Below, one piece after another: positions 28,829 to 37,868 of a stretch of DNA of 37,884 nt (within the stretch, counting starts at the first letter, position 1; each line of letters begins with the position of its first letter). The translations under genes and the position numbers were made by a program. The notes below the pieces were generated by a model. It did not search any database. It saw only the letters and a program-made list of their open reading frames with translations, and was not told the origin of the DNA. Source of the stretch: Candidatus Aminicenantota bacterium (GTDB taxonomy: Bacteria > Acidobacteriota > Aminicenantia > Aminicenantales > Aminicenantaceae); assembly GCA_014859315.1 (NCBI GenBank), contig JACUUK010000005.1:1-37884 (forward strand). The letters run 5' to 3'.

Positions 28829-28978
28829 GCTTCCTCCTTTTTTTTATAAGTCATAGTTATATGACATATCTTTTTATATTAAATTAAGTATATTACAAAC
28901 GTTTTGTCAAGAAAAAATAAATAAAAACGAAAAAAAATATTATTTAAAGTTTCACAGCGTATTTATTTTAAAGGAAGA

Positions 28979-29147
28979 GTGTCTATTTCCATGATGAGGG
29001 AAACATCTGACCTAATTGAGAAGTGCAACGACGGTTCCTCTCCATCCGAAGCCCATTGTGGAGGGTGGGAGGGTCTTGGCAAGGATGAAGGGGAACCGGC
29101 GCTGGACATATTACACCTTCATAATTAACTGTCACGGAAATAGACAC
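28979..29147. mobile_element. Small inverted-repeat element (MITE/REP-like) with internal long hairpin
   Basis: Terminal inverted repeats GTGTCTATTTCCATGA (28979-28994) and TCACGGAAATAGACAC (29132-29147), one mismatch; internal 16-bp stem CGGTTCCTCTCCATCC/GGATGAAGGGGAACCG (29032-29047/29083-29098). Confidence 0.6.
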
Positions 29148-29224
29148 CATTACCTTTTTAAAATTTTTTTTGTTTTTACAGGTATTATTTTGTTATAATT
29201 CAAATCAATAAAGGAGAAAGTAGA

Positions 29225-29620
29225 TTGCATAATGTAAAAGAAGATAATGAGCTTTATATTATAGCCCCAGACAAACAGGGCGCTTCAGTAAGGGTCCTTG
29301 GCACATTGGCCAATGCTGGTATAAATCTAAAGGCGCTTTGCACATTCAAAGAAAAAGATTCCCAGGTGTTTATGGTTTTGACGTCAAACAATAAAAAAGC
29401 AATAACGTCTTTGAAAGCATTAGGATATATTGTTAAATCCCGTTCTGTAGTAACGGCTTTAATTGACGATCGCATTGGAGCAGCCGCTGAAATCGCAGCT
29501 TTACTTGGAAACGCAGCAATAGATGTTAAGTTCTGTTATGGCTCTTCAATTGGAGGGGTAAAAACTCTTTTAGTTTTACATACAAGTAATAATAAAAAAG
29601 CAGTAGAAACACTTAAATAA
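29225..29620 (+). CDS. Stand-alone tandem ACT-domain protein, TTG start
   Basis: LYIIAPDKQGASVRVLGTLANAGINLKALCTF..; ALIDDRIGAAAEIAALLGNAAIDVKFCYGSSIGGVKTLLVLHTSNNKKAVETLK; AAGGAG SD about 8 nt before TTG, no in-frame ATG near. Confidence 0.75.
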   Translation: MHNVKEDNELYIIAPDKQGASVRVLGTLANAGINLKALCTFKEKDSQVFMVLTSNNKKAITSLKALGYIVKSRSVVTALIDDRIGAAAEIAALLGNAAIDVKFCYGSSIGGVKTLLVLHTSNNKKAVETLK

Positions 29621-29709
29621 ACCTTGCATTTACATTACCATATTCTCTTCTGAATACAACTTATTTATTTATAACGTCTTATAAATAAAGTAAATTTAAT
29701 GATTGAGTC

Positions 29710-30915
29710 ATGCTAATGCTTAAAGAAGATTCCTGGACTCACAGCATCTCCTCTTTTTGGGAACAAACAAACATCTTGTCAAATCTTCGAGAAAACGAAA
29801 AAGATGTCTTATTGAATTATTTTCATGGATGGGAAGAAAATATCCATTCCTTTAAATTTTCTTCACCTGAAGTGACTATAATGTCTATGGACCATTTTGA
29901 AGACAAAACTTCCTTGGTACTTATTCCTCTCATAGCCTCAACTGGTGTCATCACGCCTAAAATATTGTTCCCAGAAATTACTACCAAAAATCCACTTCTC
30001 CAGCAACTAAAGGTAATTCCTGGTATTTCTTGCTCCTTAAGTAAAAGAAAATTTCTTGCCCAACTCCATGAAGTTGGAGGTGTTTTCTACTGCCTTCCAC
30101 GCAAAATATTATCCCTACTAAAAAAATCATTTTCTACTTTAGATGAACAAGAATTATTATTATCTAATATTTTAATGATGCTATTTTTCAGCGGCGCAAA
30201 AAATATTGTATGGCATTTAAAAGTAGGAAAAGCATCTTTTCTAAAAACTCATCAGAATGCAAATAATTTCATGAAATCAATAAGTTCTATCTGCTCTCTT
30301 TTAAGGGTAAATCTTTCTTATATTCTTACTGATGGGGATCAGCTTTCAGGTAGAGCATTCGGCTCATCCCTTGAACTTGCAGAATCTATTCATGTGCTTA
30401 AAGGAAAAGGACCTTTTGACCTAATAAAACTTATCCTGGAAATAGGAGCAGAGATGCTTGTCTTGTCACAAAGAGTTGCTAATAAACCAGAGGCCATGAT
30501 ATTGCTGAAAAACAGCATATTGAATGGAAAAGCATTAGAAAAGCTCGAAGAAATCATCAGTGCCCAAAACGGAAACCATCGGATAGTCAAACATGACAAT
30601 ATGCTTTTACTTGAGAAAAAAACTATTAAAATCCCCTCTTTAAAAGATGGGTATATACATCATCTTAACCTTGAAAAAATAAAAAAACTAAAAAAGAAAC
30701 TCGAGCATATTGACAACACATCAGGATTTTATTTATTAAAAAAAAATGGCGATCATGTTCACCAAGGAGAAGCTCTTGCCGAAGTTTTAATTAACTCAAA
30801 AATTGACATTGCGTGGCTTCCAAAGAACATCTGGAATTGTTTTGTTATTTCTAAAGAACCCCCTGGTTTTTTTCCCCTAATAATCGAAAGAATAGTAAAA
30901 ATGCCTCGATTTTAA
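29710..30915 (+). CDS. Divergent thymidine/pyrimidine-nucleoside phosphorylase-fold protein, probably lacking canonical catalytic motifs
   Basis: DKTSLVLIPLIASTGV; KVIPG; VWHLKVGKASF; ILTDGDQLSGRAFGSSLELAESIHVLKGKGPFDLIKLILEIGAEML; C-terminal DGYIHHLNLEKI..GFYLLKKNGDHVHQGEALAEVLI (PYNP_C-like). Confidence 0.75.
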   Translation: MLMLKEDSWTHSISSFWEQTNILSNLRENEKDVLLNYFHGWEENIHSFKFSSPEVTIMSMDHFEDKTSLVLIPLIASTGVITPKILFPEITTKNPLLQQLKVIPGISCSLSKRKFLAQLHEVGGVFYCLPRKILSLLKKSFSTLDEQELLLSNILMMLFFSGAKNIVWHLKVGKASFLKTHQNANNFMKSISSICSLLRVNLSYILTDGDQLSGRAFGSSLELAESIHVLKGKGPFDLIKLILEIGAEMLVLSQRVANKPEAMILLKNSILNGKALEKLEEIISAQNGNHRIVKHDNMLLLEKKTIKIPSLKDGYIHHLNLEKIKKLKKKLEHIDNTSGFYLLKKNGDHVHQGEALAEVLINSKIDIAWLPKNIWNCFVISKEPPGFFPLIIERIVKMPRF

Positions 30916-31049
30916 TTTTTTTCTTTTATAGAATTGCCTTAATATTTTATTAATTAAAATGATAAATTAAAACAGAGCATATTAATATGGAATCAAAAAA
31001 GAAAATCCGTCCTAAACAAATTGAACTTCTAAACTTGGAGTAAATAAAA

Positions 31050-32708
31050 ATGAACACTTTAGTCATTGCCTTGATTCTTATCCTCTGGCTTATTTTAGGC
31101 TATAAAGTATATGGAAGCTTCATAGAAAAAAAAGTTGTTCAAGCTGATAATACCCGTATTACACCGGCTAAAGAGCTCAATGATGGGATTGACTACTCAC
31201 CTGCAAAAAAAGCACTTCTTTTTGGACATCATTTCTCTTCAATTGCAGGTGCAGGCCCAATTATAGGGCCTCTTCTTGGAGTGCTTTATTTTGGCTGGTT
31301 GGGTGCCTTACTATGGGTCGCCTTAGGAAGTGTGTTTCTCGGCGCTGTTCATGACTTCACATCCTTGATGACTTCTGTACAGAATAAGGGGACTTCTTTA
31401 GCAGATATCTCAGAAAAGACTTTAGGCAAACGGACAAAAACAATATTCTCTATTTTCTTAATACTTGCATTAATATTAGTAATAGCGGTTTTTGCAGTAG
31501 TTGCTTCACAAACGCTTATTTCCCAGCCAGAAATAGTCATTCCCACATTTGGTCTGATTTTCGTTGCCATGATTTTTGGCTGGCTTATATACCGAAAAGG
31601 AATTAATATTGCAATCGCTACAGCTTTTGCCCTCCTCTTTCTAGCCTTTCTGATTTATCTTGGAAAAATTATACCTGTGTCACTCCCTTCTGAAGTACTT
31701 GGCATTTCAAATCAATCCTTCTGGTTTTATATCCTTCTCATTTACAGCCTTTTTGCTTCCTCACTTCCAGTGTGGTTTCTTCTACAACCAAGAGATTATA
31801 TCAGCACATGGATTCTTTTCTTTGGGCTTACACTTGGTTATCTTGGACTAATAGTAGCTCATCCTTCAATTAATGCTCCAGCTTTCACCTCTTTTTCCAG
31901 CAAAGGAGGCCCTATGTGGCCAATGCTATTTGTTATAATTGCTTGCGGCGCTATTTCAGGGTTTCACTCGGTTGTAGCAGGAGGAACAACTGCAAAACAA
32001 TTGCCTGATGAATCCTCAGGCAAGGTAATTGGATATGGGGCAATGATTACAGAAGCAGCACTTGCGGGTCTTGTAATTTTTATTGCTGCAAGTGCGCTCA
32101 AATGGGATCCTTCAGGGGTGCCAGATCCATTTGGTTTTCAATACTTGATGACATCCTTAGGAGATCCCATTAAAGCATTTGCTACAGGATATGGAAATTT
32201 AGTTTCTTCTCTTCCTGGATTAACTCTTGTATCCGGCTCTTTTTTTGGAATTATCATGCTTAATGCTTTCGTGTTAACCACGCTTGATACAGGAACAAGA
32301 TTAGGGAGATTTATATTTACAGAGATGCTTGGAAATAAAATGACTGTTTTCAAAAACAGGTGGGTATCTTCCTCGATCATTCTTACTTTTGCAGCCATAC
32401 TTGGAGGGACAGAGGGATATAAATCCATTTGGCCTGTCTTTGGAGCTTCTAATCAGCTCGTTGCTGCCTTAGCGCTAATTATTGTATCTTCATATCTGGT
32501 TGGGGTGAAAAAACCCAAAAAATACACAATTTACCCTGCATATTTCATGTTATTGACAACTTTGGCTGCTCTCGTTTTGCAAGTTTTCTATTCTTTGCGA
32601 ACAGGAAGTTTTATTTTGTCGACTGTGAGCATTGTCTTGATTATATTAGCTCTTGTTATTGTGTATGATGCAAGATATGTTCTTTTCTCTAAAGAGAAGG
32701 ATGTATAG
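31050..32708 (+). CDS. cstA: Carbon starvation protein A (CstA) family transporter
   Basis: LFGHHFSSIAGAGPIIGPLLGVLYFGWLGALLWVALGSVFLGAVHDF; VLTTLDTGTRLGRF; FGASNQLVAALALI. Confidence 0.93.
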   Translation: MNTLVIALILILWLILGYKVYGSFIEKKVVQADNTRITPAKELNDGIDYSPAKKALLFGHHFSSIAGAGPIIGPLLGVLYFGWLGALLWVALGSVFLGAVHDFTSLMTSVQNKGTSLADISEKTLGKRTKTIFSIFLILALILVIAVFAVVASQTLISQPEIVIPTFGLIFVAMIFGWLIYRKGINIAIATAFALLFLAFLIYLGKIIPVSLPSEVLGISNQSFWFYILLIYSLFASSLPVWFLLQPRDYISTWILFFGLTLGYLGLIVAHPSINAPAFTSFSSKGGPMWPMLFVIIACGAISGFHSVVAGGTTAKQLPDESSGKVIGYGAMITEAALAGLVIFIAASALKWDPSGVPDPFGFQYLMTSLGDPIKAFATGYGNLVSSLPGLTLVSGSFFGIIMLNAFVLTTLDTGTRLGRFIFTEMLGNKMTVFKNRWVSSSIILTFAAILGGTEGYKSIWPVFGASNQLVAALALIIVSSYLVGVKKPKKYTIYPAYFMLLTTLAALVLQVFYSLRTGSFILSTVSIVLIILALVIVYDARYVLFSKEKDV

Positions 32709-32738
32709 ATTTTTAAGACTTTTAATTAAAAACTAATA

Positions 32739-33008
32739 TTATATTCTTGTAACTTTAAAGACAACACCCTTTGGGTCTGGACAGCACAGAGTTTCTGTTT
32801 CAGCAATCCAATCGTCATTAGGAAGTTCATCTTCTCTTTGCTTTGCTGACAAAAAAGGAAATAGACTATTGAGTGCATAGAGGCAAATTTTCTTTCCTTC
32901 AGGAATTTCTATGGTTCCTTCGCCCCGTATGAAAAATATATCGCCTTTCTTGTGCTTTGCTCCACAACGTTCTTTTACTTCTATTACTTCAATTTTTAGC
33001 TCATTCAT
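32739..33008 (-). CDS. TIGR04076 family protein
   Basis: LKIEVIEVKERCGAKHKKGDIFFI..GKKICLYALNSLFPFLSAKQRE..CPDPKGVVFKVTRI. Confidence 0.8.
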   Translation of the reverse strand: MNELKIEVIEVKERCGAKHKKGDIFFIRGEGTIEIPEGKKICLYALNSLFPFLSAKQREDELPNDDWIAETETLCCPDPKGVVFKVTRI

Positions 33009-33133
33009 TTTGACTCCTTTCTATATTTTCAATATAAGGTCGAATTAAAAAAAAATCAAATTTTTACATTGACAATCTAAAAGAGTTTATCATAAAATTA
33101 TAAACTAATTATGCAGAAATTAAGGAGGAAATA

Positions 33134-33520
33134 ATGGCTAAAGCTGAACCTAATGTCGTCCCTTTATGCGATGTTTTGTTAGTTCTGCTTATTATTTTCA
33201 TGGTTATTACTCCAACGATTCAAAAGGGTATTGACGTGAAACTTCCAGAAACTACACAAGATACCACTGCGACTCCTCAAGGACTTATTGTTATGACTTT
33301 GCATAAAGATATGAGAGTTGATATCAACCATCAGTATTATTCCCTTGATCAAGTCGGCAACGAACTCAGACGACTCTATGGTGATCGTCATGACAAAACA
33401 ATATTCATCCGAGCAGATGCAAAACTTCCTTACAACAATATCATCGAACTAATCGATATTGCTAAAGGTTCAGGCGTTGAAATTCTTGGAATAATCCCAG
33501 AATATTTCACTGAAGAATAA
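33134..33520 (+). CDS. exbD: ExbD/TolR family biopolymer transport protein
   Basis: NVVPLCDVLLVLLIIFMVITPTIQKGIDVKLPE; TIFIRADAKLPYNNIIELIDIAKGSGVEILGI. Confidence 0.88.
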   Translation: MAKAEPNVVPLCDVLLVLLIIFMVITPTIQKGIDVKLPETTQDTTATPQGLIVMTLHKDMRVDINHQYYSLDQVGNELRRLYGDRHDKTIFIRADAKLPYNNIIELIDIAKGSGVEILGIIPEYFTEE

Positions 33521-33561
33521 TCCATTTGATAAGCTGTTCTTTCTTAAAAAAAGAGCTTAAA

Positions 33562-34044
33562 ATGGAAAAAAAGATTTTCATATTAGTTTTTGTGATTAAT
33601 TGCATCGCTTTACTACCACTTTTTGGAAATACTGAACTTATTGGACAACTAACCAAAGAACAAATATTAGAATCATTTCCAGACTGGCAAGAACAAATGT
33701 CCTCTTATTTGCCTAAAGCTGAATTTATAGAGAAACTCCACTCAATTAACTGGCCTGTAAAAATTGAGGTTTTCTTAGGCACTTGGTGCCCAGATAGCAA
33801 AGAGCATGTAAGTGATTATTTCAAAATCACAGAAATGGCAGACAACCCGAATATAACCACAAACTACATAGGGATTCCAAGAGATAAAGGATCTCGCCAA
33901 CCTTTTATAGAGGAAAAAAATATAGAAAGAATCCCAACTTTTATTATCTATATAAACAACGAGGAAAAAGGGAGAATTGTTGAGCATCCAAAAACTTCCG
34001 TTGAGGAAGATTTAGCAGATATCATTCTAAAAGCCGTACTATAA
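33562..34044 (+). CDS. Thioredoxin-family protein with single-Cys WCPDS motif, signal peptide
   Basis: MEKKIFILVFVINCIALLPLFGN signal; VEVFLGTWCPDSKEHV (read as IEVFLGTWCPDSKEHV); cis-Pro region RIPTFIIYINNEEKGRIVE. Confidence 0.75.
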   Translation: MEKKIFILVFVINCIALLPLFGNTELIGQLTKEQILESFPDWQEQMSSYLPKAEFIEKLHSINWPVKIEVFLGTWCPDSKEHVSDYFKITEMADNPNITTNYIGIPRDKGSRQPFIEEKNIERIPTFIIYINNEEKGRIVEHPKTSVEEDLADIILKAVL

Positions 34045-34106
34045 TTTTCTTTCATTTTATTTATTCGGATATATCAGTAAGAACTGAATTTCTACTTCTC
34101 AGCTTA

Positions 34107-35258
34107 TTATTTCTTTATCGGGCCTATAACCTCATTAGAAATAATCAAGCGTTGAATTTCGTTTGTCCCCTCATATATTTGAAGAAGTTTCGCGTCTCTC
34201 ATAAGTTTTTCCATAGGATAATCTTTCATGTATCCGTATCCGCCAAGAATTTGTAGCGCCTCTGTGGTAACTTTCATTGCTAAATCAGAACCATACATCT
34301 TGGCCATTGCAGATTCTTTACTGCAACGCTTACCTTGGTCCATTAGCCAGGCTGCATGCCAAACAAGATGTCTTGCTGCATTGATTTCGGTTGCCATTTG
34401 AGCAATTTTGAATGAAGTATTCTGAAATAAAGCAATGGGCTTCCCAAATTGAACACGTGTCTTTGAGTATTCTATTGCATATTCAAGAGCTGCTCTTGCG
34501 ACTCCAACACCAGCTGCACCTATAGGAGCCCTCGTATGGTCCAGTGTTTTCATTGCGATAATAAATCCCATGCCCTCTTTTGCCAGAAGGTTTTCAGCAG
34601 GAACTTTGACATCTTCAAAAAAAAGTTCAACAGTATTTGAAGCTCTGTGACCCATTTTATCTTCTTCTTTTCCAATGGTTATTCCAGGAGTTTCCCGAGG
34701 AATAATGAAAGTACTCATCCCCCTAGCCCCTTTTTCCGGAGCTGTCAGCGCAAAAACAACATATAAGCTGGCAACACCGCCATTAGTAATAAAACACTTA
34801 GAACCATTTATTATATACTCATTTCCGATTTTTTTTGCCTTGGTCTTAACAGAGCCTGCATCTGAGCCGGCCTCTCTTTCTGTTAAACAAAATGAGGAAA
34901 ATGCTAATTTCTCTGAAAACGGTGTTAAAAACTTTTTCTTCTGCTCTTCAGTCCCAAAAAGGATGATAGGCGTAAGTGCAAGGGAATTTGCCATGATAGA
35001 GGTATACATCCCAGCACAGCCATATGCTAACTCTTCAGTTATGATAACCATATCTAAATGGTTCAATCCTCCGCCCCCGTATTTAAGAGGAACTCCAGAT
35101 GTGATAAATCCTACTTCAAAGGCTTTTTTCATCACATCTTCTGGAAATTCTTCTCCCTTATCGTACTTTGCGGCTTTTGGCTTCATTTCTTTCTCAGCAA
35201 ATTCTCTTGCCATCTCTTGAAGAGCCTTTTGCTCTTCAGTTAAACTAAAATCAATCAC
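34107..35258 (-). CDS. Acyl-CoA dehydrogenase
   Basis: DFSLTEEQKALQEMAREFAEKEMKPKAAKYD; CLTEREAGSDAGS; KMGHRASNTVELFFEDVKVP; QILGGYGYMKDYPMEKLMRDAKLLQIYEGTNEIQRLII. Confidence 0.95.
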   Translation of the reverse strand: MIDFSLTEEQKALQEMAREFAEKEMKPKAAKYDKGEEFPEDVMKKAFEVGFITSGVPLKYGGGGLNHLDMVIITEELAYGCAGMYTSIMANSLALTPIILFGTEEQKKKFLTPFSEKLAFSSFCLTEREAGSDAGSVKTKAKKIGNEYIINGSKCFITNGGVASLYVVFALTAPEKGARGMSTFIIPRETPGITIGKEEDKMGHRASNTVELFFEDVKVPAENLLAKEGMGFIIAMKTLDHTRAPIGAAGVGVARAALEYAIEYSKTRVQFGKPIALFQNTSFKIAQMATEINAARHLVWHAAWLMDQGKRCSKESAMAKMYGSDLAMKVTTEALQILGGYGYMKDYPMEKLMRDAKLLQIYEGTNEIQRLIISNEVIGPIKK

Positions 35259-35282
35259 TATTTCCTCCTCTTTTTTATCTTA

Positions 35283-37868
35283 CTATCTTTGAGATGTCTC
35301 AAGTTTTATACTCAAATCTTTCTTTGTTGTCAATTTTAAAAGATCATGATGCAGTATTATCCGCTCGCGAGCCATAATGTATACTGGATTTTCAATGCCG
35401 AAAATCTTACTTACGATCTCTTGTGGTCTAACCGGCTTTTCAGGTAACCATAGAACATAAAGAATAAGCTTTCCTTTTTTCTTATCTACTTTTATTTCAA
35501 CGATTCTATCGTTCTTCTCTTGTTTTATGTAATCACGAACTAAATTCTCTATCAAAGCTGAGTCTGCGACATTAACCAAACCTGAGGATTTCCGGTAATT
35601 GTCAATGGCGATTTTTACTTCCTGGCTGTTTAAATCAACAGAATAAATTATCATCTGAATGTCCCTGTTGAGGTGTGGAGCCTGCTCATCGAGACATATA
35701 AGCCGCTGAAATTTTATTCCTGGAGGACAAAATTTATTGATATGGCGTATAAATTCTTTATCAGAAAAAATGTAATAGGATTTAAAATCCATAACTTCTG
35801 CATGACCTTCCATTCCTAAAGGGAGGGCTGGAAGGAAGGAAATCAGCATTTTAGGATGAAAGCCCTTGGAATATACAATAGAAATCCCTGCCCGTCGAAA
35901 GCTTCTCTGTATAATATTGCTTACATTAATATGAGACAAATATTTGGACTTTCCAACTTTTGTGTAGATGGCTCGATAGCGAAAAATTTGGGTTGACTCT
36001 TTGCCGAAGCAACTTTGAATTTCAGGTAAAGCATTTATAGACCGGATGAACTTTTTTTCATAAAAATAGGATAAGGAACAACCTTTACATTCACTGCATT
36101 CTCTTTCAAGACAAGAAGACGTACTTTCTTCGTTTAAAGCTTTCCTTAATTCCTGAATCAGATGGGATTTTTTATAGCCAGTATCAATATGTTCCCAAGG
36201 AAGGCGGACATCTGGATTTATAGGCATTAGATATTGATGATAATCTATTTCCATCTGTTGAAAAGATTCCTCCCAAATCCGGAAATCAAAGCAATCACTC
36301 CAACTATCAAATCGGGCTCCATTCTTCCATGAATTCAAAAGTACAAGCCCTAGTCTTCGATCTCCGCGTGAAAAAACTGCTTCCAGAATAGAGTTTTTCA
36401 GGTTATTTTCCTTAAACCTCACAAAGGGATACTTCCTTAACTTTGACTTGATATATTTATGTTTCTCTTTAAGGATATTCTCATCCTCCATTCCAACCCA
36501 TTGAAAAGGTGTATGAGGCTTCGGGATAAATGAAGATACGCTAAGATTAATCTGCGGTGCTCTTTTTAATGTGCTATATCCTATTCGAATTATTTCTCTG
36601 ACAATATTTACTATTCCTTCTAAATCCTCTTCTTTTTCATCCGGCAGGCCAACCATGAAATATAATTTAAGAATCCTCCAACCCCTCAGGAATGCATTTT
36701 TTGCAGCTTCCCATATTTCACTGTCTTTTAAATCTTTATTTATGACTCTTCGAAGTCTCTCTGTGCCAGCTTCTGGAACGATTGTAAAGCCAGTTTTCCG
36801 GACTTTGATAATATTTTCAGCAACTTGGGCTGTCAATCCTTTTGGCCTTAATGAAGGAAGTGAAAGTGCGACCTTCTTTTTTTCGAGGACTTCCATCAAA
36901 GAACCAATAATAGAATCAAGGTAGGGATAATCAGATACAGACAATGCTAATAAAGACAAATCTTCATAACCTGTTGATGCAATAATTTTATAAGCTTTTT
37001 CTAAAACAAAATTAGGATCTTTTACTCTTTGCGGAAAATAAATGCTCGTTGCCTGACAAAAACGGCATTTCTGCGGACAACCTCTTGCAACTTCAACTAC
37101 GGCTCTATCAAAAATAACCTTAATATTTGGGACAACAATCTTTTCTGGGAATGGTGCCTCATGGAAAGGGAAGAACACCCTTTTTTGGATATTTTTTGGG
37201 GCATTTTTTTTAGGCTCCACATGAACTAAAAATGATTTTTTTTCACACCCCAGAGAATAAAATGCTGGGATATAAACTCCTTTGATGCTTGTAAATTCCT
37301 TTAATAAATCCTCTTTTTCTTTTACTTGATTTCTACAGGAGATGTATTTTTCAATAATTTCCAGAAATCCTTCTTCTCCATCGCCAATCAAAAATAAATC
37401 AAAAAAATCAGCAACTGGTTCAGGATTAAAAACTGCTGCTCCACCTGCAATCACAAGAGGATGACATGTTTTCCTTTGGGAAGATAAAAGAGGAATCCGA
37501 GCAAGGTCAAGGACAGTCAGAATGTTGCTGTAATTTAGCTCATAGAGTAGAGAGAATCCCAAAATATCGAATTTCGACAGAGGAATCTTGTTTTCCAAGG
37601 AATATAATGAAAATTTTTCTGCCCTGAGTTCTTTCTCAAAATCAACCCATGGAACAAACACACGTTCTGCCAAGACATCTGGATGCTTATTCAGTATGTC
37701 ATAGAGAATTCTTTGCCCCAAATAAGACATTCCGATTTCATAAACATCTGGAAAAACAAGGGCAACTTTAGCCTTTACAAGATCCGGGTTTTTTTTAATT
37801 TCATTCCATTCTCCGCCTAAATAACGGCCCGGCTTTTCGACGTTTTTCAGAAGTTTTTCGATATCCAT
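35283..37868 (-). CDS. TIGR03960-type B12-binding-like radical SAM protein fused to C-terminal DUF2344/TIGR03936 domain
   Basis: GMSYLGQRILYDILNKHPDVLAERVFVPW; VEVARGCPQKCRFCQATSIYFPQRVK; TIVPEAGTERLRRVINKDL; C-terminal YRAIYTKVGKSKYLSHINVSNIIQRSFRRAGISIVYSKGFHPKMLISFLPALPLGMEG. Confidence 0.92.
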   Translation of the reverse strand: MDIEKLLKNVEKPGRYLGGEWNEIKKNPDLVKAKVALVFPDVYEIGMSYLGQRILYDILNKHPDVLAERVFVPWVDFEKELRAEKFSLYSLENKIPLSKFDILGFSLLYELNYSNILTVLDLARIPLLSSQRKTCHPLVIAGGAAVFNPEPVADFFDLFLIGDGEEGFLEIIEKYISCRNQVKEKEDLLKEFTSIKGVYIPAFYSLGCEKKSFLVHVEPKKNAPKNIQKRVFFPFHEAPFPEKIVVPNIKVIFDRAVVEVARGCPQKCRFCQATSIYFPQRVKDPNFVLEKAYKIIASTGYEDLSLLALSVSDYPYLDSIIGSLMEVLEKKKVALSLPSLRPKGLTAQVAENIIKVRKTGFTIVPEAGTERLRRVINKDLKDSEIWEAAKNAFLRGWRILKLYFMVGLPDEKEEDLEGIVNIVREIIRIGYSTLKRAPQINLSVSSFIPKPHTPFQWVGMEDENILKEKHKYIKSKLRKYPFVRFKENNLKNSILEAVFSRGDRRLGLVLLNSWKNGARFDSWSDCFDFRIWEESFQQMEIDYHQYLMPINPDVRLPWEHIDTGYKKSHLIQELRKALNEESTSSCLERECSECKGCSLSYFYEKKFIRSINALPEIQSCFGKESTQIFRYRAIYTKVGKSKYLSHINVSNIIQRSFRRAGISIVYSKGFHPKMLISFLPALPLGMEGHAEVMDFKSYYIFSDKEFIRHINKFCPPGIKFQRLICLDEQAPHLNRDIQMIIYSVDLNSQEVKIAIDNYRKSSGLVNVADSALIENLVRDYIKQEKNDRIVEIKVDKKKGKLILYVLWLPEKPVRPQEIVSKIFGIENPVYIMARERIILHHDLLKLTTKKDLSIKLETSQR

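Noticed and set aside
29016-29198. 60-aa plus-strand ORF
   Set aside because: Spans the hairpin and the right terminal repeat of the 28979-29147 element; not protein-like.
34675-35220. 181-aa plus-strand ORF opposite the acyl-CoA dehydrogenase
   Set aside because: Antisense to a confident CDS, no signal or SD support.
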